NCBI GenBank assembly: GCA_934776915.1
Contig: CAKVNA010000017.1
Location: 1-10,722 of the forward strand
Direction: 5' to 3'
Origin: an uncultured Clostridia bacterium
GTDB taxonomy: Bacteria > Bacillota > Clostridia > Christensenellales > UBA1242
Length of the DNA: 10,722 bases
Of this stretch, positions 1 to 4,793 are shown in pieces. The translations under genes were made by a program, and so were the position numbers. Every line of letters begins with the position of its first letter. Positions within the stretch are counted from its first letter, which is position 1. Under the pieces are notes generated by a model. It made no database searches. It had not been told where the DNA came from and was given only the letters and a program-made list of their open reading frames with translations.

Positions 1-1
1 A

Positions 2-439
2 GAACTTAAAGAGGAAGTAAAAGAAGAAGTTGTTGAAGAAATTGTAACCAAAGCGGAAGAACAACCAAAAGTAGAAGAACCAGAAACTGCAGAAGTGGTT
101 GCACAGCCAGAAATTGAAGAAGTTTCGGAACAAGTGGTTGAAGAAGTTGCAGTACCATCAAAAGAGCCAGAAGTTGAAGTTACACCAAAAGAAGAACCAG
201 CAACGAAAGATACTTCTGCTAAGGAAGAAAAAGTTGCCAAAGTTGCAAAGACCGCAAAAGCAAAGCCTGCAGAGAAGAAACCAGCAAAGAAAACTGCAAC
301 AAGCAAGCCAAAGGTAGAGAATAAAGTTGCTAGCGAGAATGAAGACAAGTCAGGCAGAAAGCCAAGAGCGAAATCTAAAAAGGTTAAGCGTGTTTTCACA
401 GCAGATAGCAAGCGACTCCCTCGTGCAAGAAAGAAATAA
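2..439 (+). CDS. C-terminal part of unidentified protein with charged low-complexity tail (5' partial)
   Basis: The frame is open from the left edge of the window, so the gene starts further left and only about 145 residues are visible. The visible part is one long low-complexity tail. Its first two thirds are rich in Glu, Val, Pro and Lys, with repeated VEE/KEE/PEVE units. The rest turns strongly basic, with lysine/alanine/proline runs such as KPAEKKPAKKTA, and ends KRLPRARKK. No folded domain, membrane segment or catalytic motif can be seen. Acidic-to-basic tails with PAKK units occur on nucleic-acid-binding and ribosome-associated proteins, but that is only an analogy and I cannot name the gene. 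A strong terminator follows 4 bases after the TAA stop, so this is the last gene of its transcript. An internal GTG at 95 could pass for a start, but the reading frame continues upstream of it in the same low-complexity style. Confidence 0.8.
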   Translation, partial: ELKEEVKEEVVEEIVTKAEEQPKVEEPETAEVVAQPEIEEVSEQVVEEVAVPSKEPEVEVTPKEEPATKDTSAKEEKVAKVAKTAKAKPAEKKPAKKTATSKPKVENKVASENEDKSGRKPRAKSKKVKRVFTADSKRLPRARKK

Positions 440-442
440 GAT

Positions 443-470
443 AAAAGAACCCAGCTAGGGTTCTTTTTCT
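443..470. terminator. Rho-independent terminator, usable in both directions
   Basis: A perfect stem of about 9-10 bp (arms near 443-452 and 458-467, core AGAACCC/GGGTTCT) has a 5-base loop and is followed by a T-rich stretch on the plus strand. On the minus strand the same stem ends in TTTT. It closes the gene ending at 439 and can also stop transcripts of the minus-strand gene ending at 584. The 113 bases from 471 to 583 hold no gene. They contain only a short palindrome, ATATGC-TT-GCATAT, at 516-529. Confidence 0.85.
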
Positions 471-583
471 ATCAATTTTTCTTTATAATTATGATTTTTT
501 TTAGTGTTTTTATCTATATGCTTGCATATTTGCTTTGCTGATAGTTCATTTTTTCGCTATGTCTATATATCCAATTTCATTCA

Positions 584-1264
584 TTAAATTTGCTTTTCTT
601 GTGCTGCCATATTTTCTCTTTCAGCATATGTTCCATTGTGGCGTTTTAAGAGGTCAAGTTCAACTTTATCGCCTTCAGATAGTTTTCCTTCGTTCATAAA
701 TTCAAAGAACTCTGGCCCTTGTTTTGCATAAAGTGCAACAACTTTTTGTATTCTTATTGAGTTTTCGTCTGTTGTTGCAAGTTGTTTAAGTGTAGATTTG
801 GCAAGTTCCATGTCGCCACTGTCAAGCGTGCGCATAACTGCAAGTGCGTCAACAAGAGTTTTAAGAGTTCCCGCCTCTTGGCTTGCAGCAATTTTCTTGC
901 TCCAAGCTGGCAACTTTTCTTCATAAATCAAAGGTTTTGCTTGTTCATAAATATCAGAAAGCAAATTATTGATTGATGAAGACCTATCGTTAATGCGTTC
1001 TTGCTCTTCCTTAAGTTTTGCTTTCATAGACTCCACTTCATAAACAGATTTGCCATAAACTTCTTGATAAATTTCATCTTGCACCTCGGCGAGAATGTTG
1101 TCCTTGTAATCTTGGACATACATTTTCTTGCCCGTTGGAAGTGTGATGTAAACATTTTGATTGCCTCTTGAAAGGCTCTTTATAACGCTTGGAAGTTCAC
1201 TTATATCTCCGCTGTAAGGCAACTCTCTTGCGTCATTTCTGTCAAATTTATTTGTGTTTTCCAT
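584..1264 (-). CDS. Hypothetical protein, 226 residues, soluble, mostly helical
   Basis: I do not recognise this protein. The ATG at 1264 is preceded by AGAGGGAG five bases upstream, so the start is well supported, and a good promoter lies just ahead of it. The protein has no signal peptide or membrane segment. A stretch around residues 73-100 is rich in Glu, Lys, Arg and Gln (VYEVESMKAKLKEEQERIN) and could form a coiled coil. The second half is alpha-helical in character (for example SKKIAASQEAGTLKTLVDAL). Residues 40-48 (YITLPTGKK) look like a short beta segment. It has its own promoter and shares no operon with a neighbour. The bidirectional hairpin at 443-470 probably ends its transcript. 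Function unknown. Confidence 0.8.
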   Translation of the reverse strand: MENTNKFDRNDARELPYSGDISELPSVIKSLSRGNQNVYITLPTGKKMYVQDYKDNILAEVQDEIYQEVYGKSVYEVESMKAKLKEEQERINDRSSSINNLLSDIYEQAKPLIYEEKLPAWSKKIAASQEAGTLKTLVDALAVMRTLDSGDMELAKSTLKQLATTDENSIRIQKVVALYAKQGPEFFEFMNEGKLSEGDKVELDLLKRHNGTYAERENMAAQEKQI

Positions 1265-1289
1265 AATATCTCCCTCTTTTATTATCTAT

Positions 1290-1318
1290 ATTTTATCATA
1301 TCTTTGCAAACAATGCAA
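1290..1318 (-). promoter_or_regulatory. SigA-type promoter of the 226-residue hypothetical gene
   Basis: On the minus strand TTGCAT (1318-1313) is followed after 17 bases by TAAAAT (1295-1290). A TG one base upstream of the -10 makes it an extended -10. The start codon at 1264 lies about 25 bases further on, which leaves room for the ribosome binding site. Confidence 0.65.
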
Positions 1319-1389
1319 GAGCGGCACGGGGGATATATGAATTTTTGTGCAAAATGCAATAAATAATGGGTATTTTATGCTATTTTGGG

Positions 1390-1416
1390 CATAAAAAAAC
1401 ACCCTTTCGGGTGTTT
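1390..1416 (-). terminator. Terminator of the tRNA-fMet transcript
   Basis: A perfect 8 bp stem, AAACACCC/GGGTGTTT (1397-1404 with 1409-1416), has a 4-base loop. It is followed on the minus strand by a run of T (A-run at 1393-1399 on the plus strand). It begins 7 bases after the tRNA 3' end. A second perfect 8 bp inverted repeat, TTTTATGC/GCATAAAA (1373-1380 with 1389-1396), follows directly and may act as back-up. Confidence 0.85.
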
Positions 1417-1422
1417 ACAATT

Positions 1423-1498
1423 TGGTTGCGGGGGAAGGACTCGAACCTACGACCTCCGGGTTATGAGCCCGGCGAGCTGCCAACTGCTCCACCCCGCG
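1423..1498 (-). tRNA. Initiator tRNA-Met (fMet), anticodon CAT
   Basis: A full 76-base cloverleaf reads on the minus strand, with anticodon loop CTCATAA and encoded CCA. Two features mark it as the initiator. Positions 1 and 72 form a C-A mismatch instead of a base pair, and the anticodon stem carries three consecutive G-C pairs (CCGGG/CCCGG). The D arm is GAGC/GCTC. The T stem GTAGG/CCTTC contains a U-U mismatch at positions 50 and 64, which is unusual. A consensus promoter lies immediately upstream and a terminator immediately downstream, so it is a single-gene transcript. Confidence 0.97.
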
Positions 1499-1514
1499 AT
1501 ATTTAACAACAACT

Positions 1515-1542
1515 ATTATACATATATTCTATGATTTGTCAA
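1515..1542 (-). promoter_or_regulatory. Consensus SigA promoter of tRNA-fMet
   Basis: On the minus strand TTGACA (1542-1537) and TATAAT (1520-1515) are both perfect and separated by 16 bases. The expected transcription start is about 10 bases before the tRNA 5' end at 1498. The tRNA-Arg promoter at 10280 has the same layout. Confidence 0.9.
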
Positions 1543-1584
1543 GCATAAATATCTCAATTTTTTAAGAATATTTTTGTCTTTCGC

Positions 1585-1614
1585 TTGACAGCACCCCCTC
1601 AAAACAATTAAACT
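1585..1614 (+). promoter_or_regulatory. Probable promoter of the 102-residue gene
   Basis: TTGACA at 1585-1590 is perfect. The -10 is weaker: TAAACT at 1609-1614, 18 bases downstream, matches the consensus at four of six positions. It lies divergent from the tRNA-fMet promoter and about 30 bases before the start codon at 1643. Confidence 0.5.
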
Positions 1615-1642
1615 AAAAATGTAAAATAAAAGGAGGCAAATC

Positions 1643-1951
1643 ATGGCACTTCCAAACGAAATGATGTCCAACGAAGATATAGTTTCAGATTATCTTGACG
1701 AACTCAATCAACTCTTGGACTTTAAAAAACAATCAAAACAAGACGGCGATGAGCAAATGGCAAAAATTGCGGATGAAACAATTTCCAGCATTTTAAAACA
1801 CATGGACGCAAGTCAAAATCTTTCTCTTGCAATAGACAAAGCAAAAGAAGACCCTAAGAAGTTTGATAGGGTTCTCGTTTTGCTCAATCATCACGCACAA
1901 AAGGTCGCCCGTAGGGAAAATTGCCTTCAAGATGAACGCATGCTCGGCTAA
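1643..1951 (+). CDS. Small hypothetical protein, 102 residues, helical
   Basis: I do not recognise this protein. The start is strongly supported by AAAGGAGG six bases before the ATG. The product is a small soluble protein, acidic in its first half (NEDIVSDYLDEL near residues 11-22) and basic near the end (KVARREN). It looks helical throughout, with no signal peptide, cysteine cluster or membrane segment. Its TAA stop shares bases with the TAG stop of the converging dpaB gene, so the two coding regions overlap tail to tail by 4 bp with no visible terminator between them. Transcripts from the two sides would therefore be antisense at their ends. Placement next to a spore gene does not establish a sporulation role. 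Confidence 0.8.
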   Translation: MALPNEMMSNEDIVSDYLDELNQLLDFKKQSKQDGDEQMAKIADETISSILKHMDASQNLSLAIDKAKEDPKKFDRVLVLLNHHAQKVARRENCLQDERMLG

Positions 1952-2511
1952 ATTATTATAGGCTGAATTTGCTCATTTTTGCTTGCAAGCATAATTGTAT
2001 CTAACAATAAGTCAAGGTCAGAAATAAGTGACTTTGGCTTTTTTGTTGGCGAATCTTGCCTAAATGGCACAAAATATACACCTTTTTCGTTCATAAGTTT
2101 TGCAATGTTTTGCATATTAAGCCCCAAGCCGTCATTGGTCGAAATGGCAATGACAAGCGGCTTATAGTTTCGCATATGAGCCTTTGACGCCATGGTAACT
2201 GCGTCATCACTCAGCCCGTTTGCAAGTTTTGCAAGTGTGTTTCCCGTGCAAGGGGCAATCGCCAGCACATCAATTTTGTTCTGTGGTCCCAGTGGCTCTG
2301 CCTCAACAATATTTTTTACAACATTATTCCCGCAAATTGCTTCGATTTTTGCAATAAATTCTTGCGCTTTTCCAAACCTCGTGTCCGTCTCCAGCACTGC
2401 TTTTGACACAATAGGAATAATATTGTGTCCTGCCTCGACCATTTTTTCTAGCTGTGTCAAAATTTGCTCGCATGTGCAAAACGACCCAGTTATTGCAACT
2501 CCAATATTCAT
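1948..2511 (-). CDS. spoVFB: Dipicolinate synthase subunit B (DpaB/SpoVFB)
   Basis: This flavoprotein-like subunit works with DpaA to oxidise the lysine-pathway intermediate dihydrodipicolinate to dipicolinic acid. That compound is made in the mother cell and loaded into the spore core. Recognisable family segments are the N-terminal nucleotide-binding start GVAITGSFCTCEQIL, the central APCTGNTLAKLANGLSDDA, then KAHMRNYKPLVIAISTNDG, and FVPFRQDSPTKKPKSL near the end. I choose the ATG at 2511 (187 residues). It sits 5 bases after a clear TGGAGG, whereas the in-frame ATG at 2523 abuts the dpaA stop (TAAATG) and lies upstream of that ribosome site. The gap to dpaA is 12 bases, so they form one operon in the usual A-then-B order. 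Length is near the family norm. The 3' end overlaps the converging gene by 4 bp. Confidence 0.93.
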   Translation of the reverse strand: MNIGVAITGSFCTCEQILTQLEKMVEAGHNIIPIVSKAVLETDTRFGKAQEFIAKIEAICGNNVVKNIVEAEPLGPQNKIDVLAIAPCTGNTLAKLANGLSDDAVTMASKAHMRNYKPLVIAISTNDGLGLNMQNIAKLMNEKGVYFVPFRQDSPTKKPKSLISDLDLLLDTIMLASKNEQIQPIII

Positions 2512-2523
2512 TTTATCCTCCAT

Positions 2524-3267
2524 TTACATCTTTTTAATTTCTTCCAAAAGTTTCTGCAAAACGACTTTTCCCGCACTTTTGCTTAAGATTTTGCCGGGAA
2601 GTCCGCCGCATGGCACGAAATTTGTTTTGTGTGTAATGTAAGCGTCAATGCAAGGAACGGACGCCAGTTCAACTATATATTGGTCACCCCTTAGGTTTTG
2701 AACTACGCTATCATCAAAAAGTTTTGCGGGAATTGTGTTTATTATAAGGTCAAACTCTGTGAGCGGTGCATTTTCAATACGCCAAGAGTTTTGCGACACT
2801 ATTTGAGATAGCACACGCTCTTTCTCGTTTCGCATTGCGGCGTCAAACTTTACACCAAGCCCATAAAACATTTTCCACAAGGCCTTTGCAATTCGACCAC
2901 TTCCAAGCACCAAAATCTTCATGTCATAAAGTGACTTTTCGGTGGCTTTTGAAATTTCTCCCAGTGTTGCTTCTGCAGTGAGAATTGCATTTTTTACTGC
3001 AAAATCTTCATCAAGAAGCATATTTACATAGTTGTTAAATTTGTTTTTTGCTTCCTCGTCAATTTTCCCGCCCAAGCACAAGTCCGCCCCTTTTGCAGTC
3101 TGAATTTCTTGTTCAGTCCATTTGTGAGCGGGTGAAACAACACATATTTCACCCTTTCCAAGTGGCTTTTCTTGCAGAATAAAGTCCACAACCTCGTTTC
3201 CACTTTTTTTTAGTTCCTCGCCAACATAGGCAATTCTTTTATCTTTTAGTTCCAAAACAAATCTCAT
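2524..3267 (-). CDS. spoVFA: Dipicolinate synthase subunit A (DpaA/SpoVFA)
   Basis: This is the NAD(P)-binding dehydrogenase-like subunit of dipicolinate synthase, the partner of DpaB. A Rossmann motif, KILVLGSGRIAKALW, begins near residue 117. It is preceded by a TAEATLGEI segment that matches the helix leading into this domain in the family. The C-terminal VPCGGLPGKILSKSAGK matches the family's LPGK-xxP-KTAG signature. The start is set at the ATG at 3267 (247 residues), 5 bases after GAGGG. The GTG at 3279 opens the frame earlier but overlaps that ribosome site. At 247 residues it is shorter than the roughly 290-300 of Bacillus SpoVFA, mostly in the N-terminal half, but the core motifs are intact. 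It is first in a two-gene operon with dpaB and diverges from a P-loop ATPase. The lysine genes that follow spoVFB in Bacillus are not here. Confidence 0.92.
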   Translation of the reverse strand: MRFVLELKDKRIAYVGEELKKSGNEVVDFILQEKPLGKGEICVVSPAHKWTEQEIQTAKGADLCLGGKIDEEAKNKFNNYVNMLLDEDFAVKNAILTAEATLGEISKATEKSLYDMKILVLGSGRIAKALWKMFYGLGVKFDAAMRNEKERVLSQIVSQNSWRIENAPLTEFDLIINTIPAKLFDDSVVQNLRGDQYIVELASVPCIDAYITHKTNFVPCGGLPGKILSKSAGKVVLQKLLEEIKKM

Positions 3268-3281
3268 TTTAACCCTCACAA

Positions 3282-3310
3282 CACGATATGAAGGAAGTGA
3301 AAATGTTGTT
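3282..3310 (-). promoter_or_regulatory. Candidate SigK-like promoter of dpaA-dpaB
   Basis: On the minus strand AACA (3310-3307) is followed after 16 bases by CATATCGTG (3290-3282). This matches the mother-cell SigK pattern mACm-N16-CATAnnnTA at all but the last base. In Bacillus spoVFA is known to be SigK-dependent, so the match makes biological sense. The weak point is spacing: the expected start of transcription falls at or beside the ribosome binding site at 3277-3273, leaving almost no leader. A 7 bp inverted repeat, AAGTGAA/TTCACTT (3295-3301 with 3309-3315), overlaps the site. Confidence 0.35.
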
Positions 3311-3327
3311 CACTTTTTTGTGTAAGG

Positions 3328-3386
3328 AAATTGATACTAAAAATGACTCATCGAACCTTGTTGCGTTAAAAAGTTAAATTGATACT
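3328..3386. repeat. Two direct copies of an 11-base word in the dpaA/ATPase divergent region
   Basis: AAATTGATACT occurs at 3328-3338 and again at 3376-3386, in direct orientation, 48 bases apart. Each copy ends in GATACT, which resembles a weak -10 element (four of six). With a poor -35 (TTGTTG at 3358-3363, 17 bases upstream) the second copy could be a weak promoter toward the ATPase. A regulator-binding pair is the alternative. Confidence 0.4.
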
Positions 3387-3403
3387 TTAATTTTACATGC
3401 AGT

Positions 3404-3432
3404 CACACATCGCACAATGCTTGCATAACCTA
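3404..3432 (+). promoter_or_regulatory. Candidate SigK-like promoter overlapping the ATPase start
   Basis: CACA (3404-3407) is followed after 16 bases by gCATAACCTA (3423-3432), a full match to mACm-N16-gCATAnnnTA. The last A is the A of the ATG at 3432, so transcription would begin near the second ATG at 3438 and the message would be essentially leaderless. No Shine-Dalgarno sequence is visible for either ATG, which is compatible with that, but the match may be chance. Confidence 0.3.
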
Positions 3433-4403
3433 TGAATATGAAAACATTAAATTTTTTGGCGTCTGCCAACACATGCGAAGGATTTGAAAATCACTTCAAC
3501 TCAATTTTTCCAAATGAAAACTCGTTCACATATATCCTAAAGGGTGGACCAGGAACGGGCAAAAGCACATTTATGAAGAAAATTGCAAGAATATATAAGG
3601 ATAAGGGCTTTACGGTCGAGTGCTTTTATTGTTCGTCTGACCCAAACAGTCTTGACGGCGTTAGAATAGTTGAAAAAGACATTTCAATTGTTGACGGCAC
3701 CGCTCCACACACAACAGAATGCTCAATTCCTGGGGCAAAAGAAGTCATTATCAACCTCGGCTCGGCAATAAAAAGTGACATCAAAAAACACTTGAACGAT
3801 ATCGTTCCACTTCTTGAAAAGAAAAAAGAATGTTTTGCTCTGGCATATTCCTATCTTGAAGCGGCGGGCAAACTCTTAAAAACAAGCAGAATGCAAGCAA
3901 AAGGCGAAATAAACGAAATTCTTGAAGCACAAAAAACTTTTTCGCTTTTACAGAATACTCCTGAAAAATATTTTGGAAGTGTAAGGCAGTTATATCTTTC
4001 ATATTTCACATCAAATGGGCTTAAAATGGTGGGAAATCACTTTGAAAAAACTGTGAAACTTCCATATTCACTTTTTGACGGAATGAAAGTCTTAAGAGAA
4101 TTAGCAAACCTTGCGTCACGAAGCGGACATGAAGTGATTGAAATTTTGTCACCAATTTGCGTTGGGGAACTTGAAGGTGTATATTTCCCAACTATAGACA
4201 CTTATGTAACTCTTGACGATAAGGCGTTGAAAGCCATTCCAGACGGACAAATGATTTTTAATCTTCTCAAAAAGGGCGGGAAATGGATTGAAAAGGCAAG
4301 AAGTTATCACTTGCAAGTCGAAAAATACTATATCAAAAGCATGAATTTTGAAGCGATTGACGAGTATTTTGAAAAAACAAATGAAGAAATATATAATTCA
4401 TAA
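3432..4403 (+). CDS. P-loop ATPase of the PRK06851 type with a degenerate second half
   Basis: A Walker A motif, GGPGTGKST, lies at residues 38-46 after an N-terminal segment typical of the family. FYCSSDPNSLDGV (66-78) and a hydrophobic strand ending IVDGTAPH (86-93) follow. This sequence resembles the uncharacterised clostridial PRK06851 ATPases, which I recall as having two similar halves. Here residues about 208-262 align without gaps to residues 35-89 (offset 173). Shared features are the basic helix after the P-loop, the KG/SG turn, the hydrophobic strand and LDG/LEG. In the second half the Walker A positions read PYSLFDGMK, so nucleotide binding there is lost. The product is a soluble protein of 323 residues. 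The start is ATG 3432 or 3438, because a stop at 3426 blocks anything earlier; neither has a ribosome binding site. It is divergent from dpaA, so a sporulation role is possible but not shown. A terminator follows at 4484. Confidence 0.8.
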   Translation: MNMKTLNFLASANTCEGFENHFNSIFPNENSFTYILKGGPGTGKSTFMKKIARIYKDKGFTVECFYCSSDPNSLDGVRIVEKDISIVDGTAPHTTECSIPGAKEVIINLGSAIKSDIKKHLNDIVPLLEKKKECFALAYSYLEAAGKLLKTSRMQAKGEINEILEAQKTFSLLQNTPEKYFGSVRQLYLSYFTSNGLKMVGNHFEKTVKLPYSLFDGMKVLRELANLASRSGHEVIEILSPICVGELEGVYFPTIDTYVTLDDKALKAIPDGQMIFNLLKKGGKWIEKARSYHLQVEKYYIKSMNFEAIDEYFEKTNEEIYNS

Positions 4404-4434
4404 TCTACGCTTGCCAAGCGGTTTGTAGCGATTA

Positions 4435-4497
4435 AAAAAAAGAAGGTTAGTCTATACTGTTTGAAACTAGCAAAAACACGGATAACACTTTAATCAA
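4435..4497 (+). repeat. Left copy of an inverted repeat bounding the restriction-modification locus
   Basis: Three blocks occur in order on the plus strand: AAAAAAAGAAGGT (4435-4447), TTTGAAACTAG (4460-4470) and ACTTTAATCAA (4487-4497). The same three blocks occur in the same order on the minus strand at 8467-8410. Spacing differs (25 and 27 bases between block starts here, 30 and 17 there), so the arms are diverged. The A-run is low complexity, but the two 11-base blocks are not. The last block forms part of the terminator stem at 4484-4513. Just left of it lies a small hairpin, CGCTT-GCC-AAGCG (4409-4421). Confidence 0.6.
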
Positions 4498-4521
4498 CTT
4501 TGGTTAAGGTGTTTTTTCTTT
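4484..4521 (+). terminator. Rho-independent terminator downstream of the ATPase gene
   Basis: A long stem of 12-14 bp (arms 4484-4497 and 4500-4513, two G-U pairs, very short loop) has an outer part AACAC/GTGTT. It runs straight into a T-run (TTTTTT then CTTTC). It lies 80 bases after the ATPase stop, inside the left inverted-repeat arm. Confidence 0.85.
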
Positions 4522-4552
4522 CTTAATTGCAACAAAAACAAATAGTTCTGCA

Positions 4553-4601
4553 GTTGTCAAGGATTGTCGCAAAGTGCGACATGCATTTTAACCTTGACAA
4601 C
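4553..4601. repeat. Nested perfect inverted repeat of unknown role
   Basis: An outer perfect 10 bp repeat, GTTGTCAAGG/CCTTGACAAC (4553-4562 with 4592-4601), encloses a second perfect hairpin, TGTCGC-AAAGT-GCGACA (4565-4581). Neither arm is followed by a T-run, so it is not a standard terminator. No coding frame here looks real. It lies in the gene-free stretch between the ATPase terminator and the end of the nuclease gene. It could be a relic of a small non-autonomous element, a protein-binding palindrome or a structured RNA. Confidence 0.6.
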
Positions 4602-4632
4602 ACAGAATATTTGTTTACCATAATAAAAAGAG

Positions 4633-4690
4633 AAGAAAAAATAACAAAAAGCGAAAGTGTGTTATGCTCTGCCAACACTTTTGCTTTTTG
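4633..4690 (-). terminator. Probable terminator of the restriction-modification operon
   Basis: A 16 bp stem (4645-4660 with 4675-4690, one G-U pair) combines CAAAAAGC/GCTTTTTG with AAAGTGT/ACACTTT and encloses a 14-base loop. On the minus strand it ends in CTTTTTGTTATTTTTTC, a T-rich tail typical of Rho-independent terminators. It lies about 100 bases past the nuclease stop codon at 4794. Confidence 0.55.
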
Positions 4691-4712
4691 CTTTCATGTA
4701 TTTAATTGTAGA

Positions 4713-4770
4713 GTGTGCTTGTCTTCGGTGGAGCTTTAGCGTTCACCGACTTGTATCAAGACAAGCACAC
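4713..4770. repeat. Long perfect inverted repeat just past the nuclease gene
   Basis: GTGTGCTTGTCTT and AAGACAAGCACAC (4713-4725 with 4758-4770) are perfect 13 bp arms. Inside them CGGTG/CACCG (4726-4730 with 4744-4748) adds a second stem, with 9 unpaired bases on one side only. No T-run follows on either strand. It begins 23 bases beyond the nuclease stop and would form the first structure in the operon's 3' untranslated region, where it could protect the message. With the two repeats to its left it fills most of the 4522-4793 stretch, which holds no convincing gene. Confidence 0.65.
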
Positions 4771-4793
4771 GCCTAAATGCCAATTTAATATTT

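Noticed and set aside
2192..2641. Plus-strand frame of 149 codons opposite dpaB and dpaA
   Set aside because: It is a shadow of two well-recognised genes on the other strand. It crosses their junction and has no ribosome binding site.
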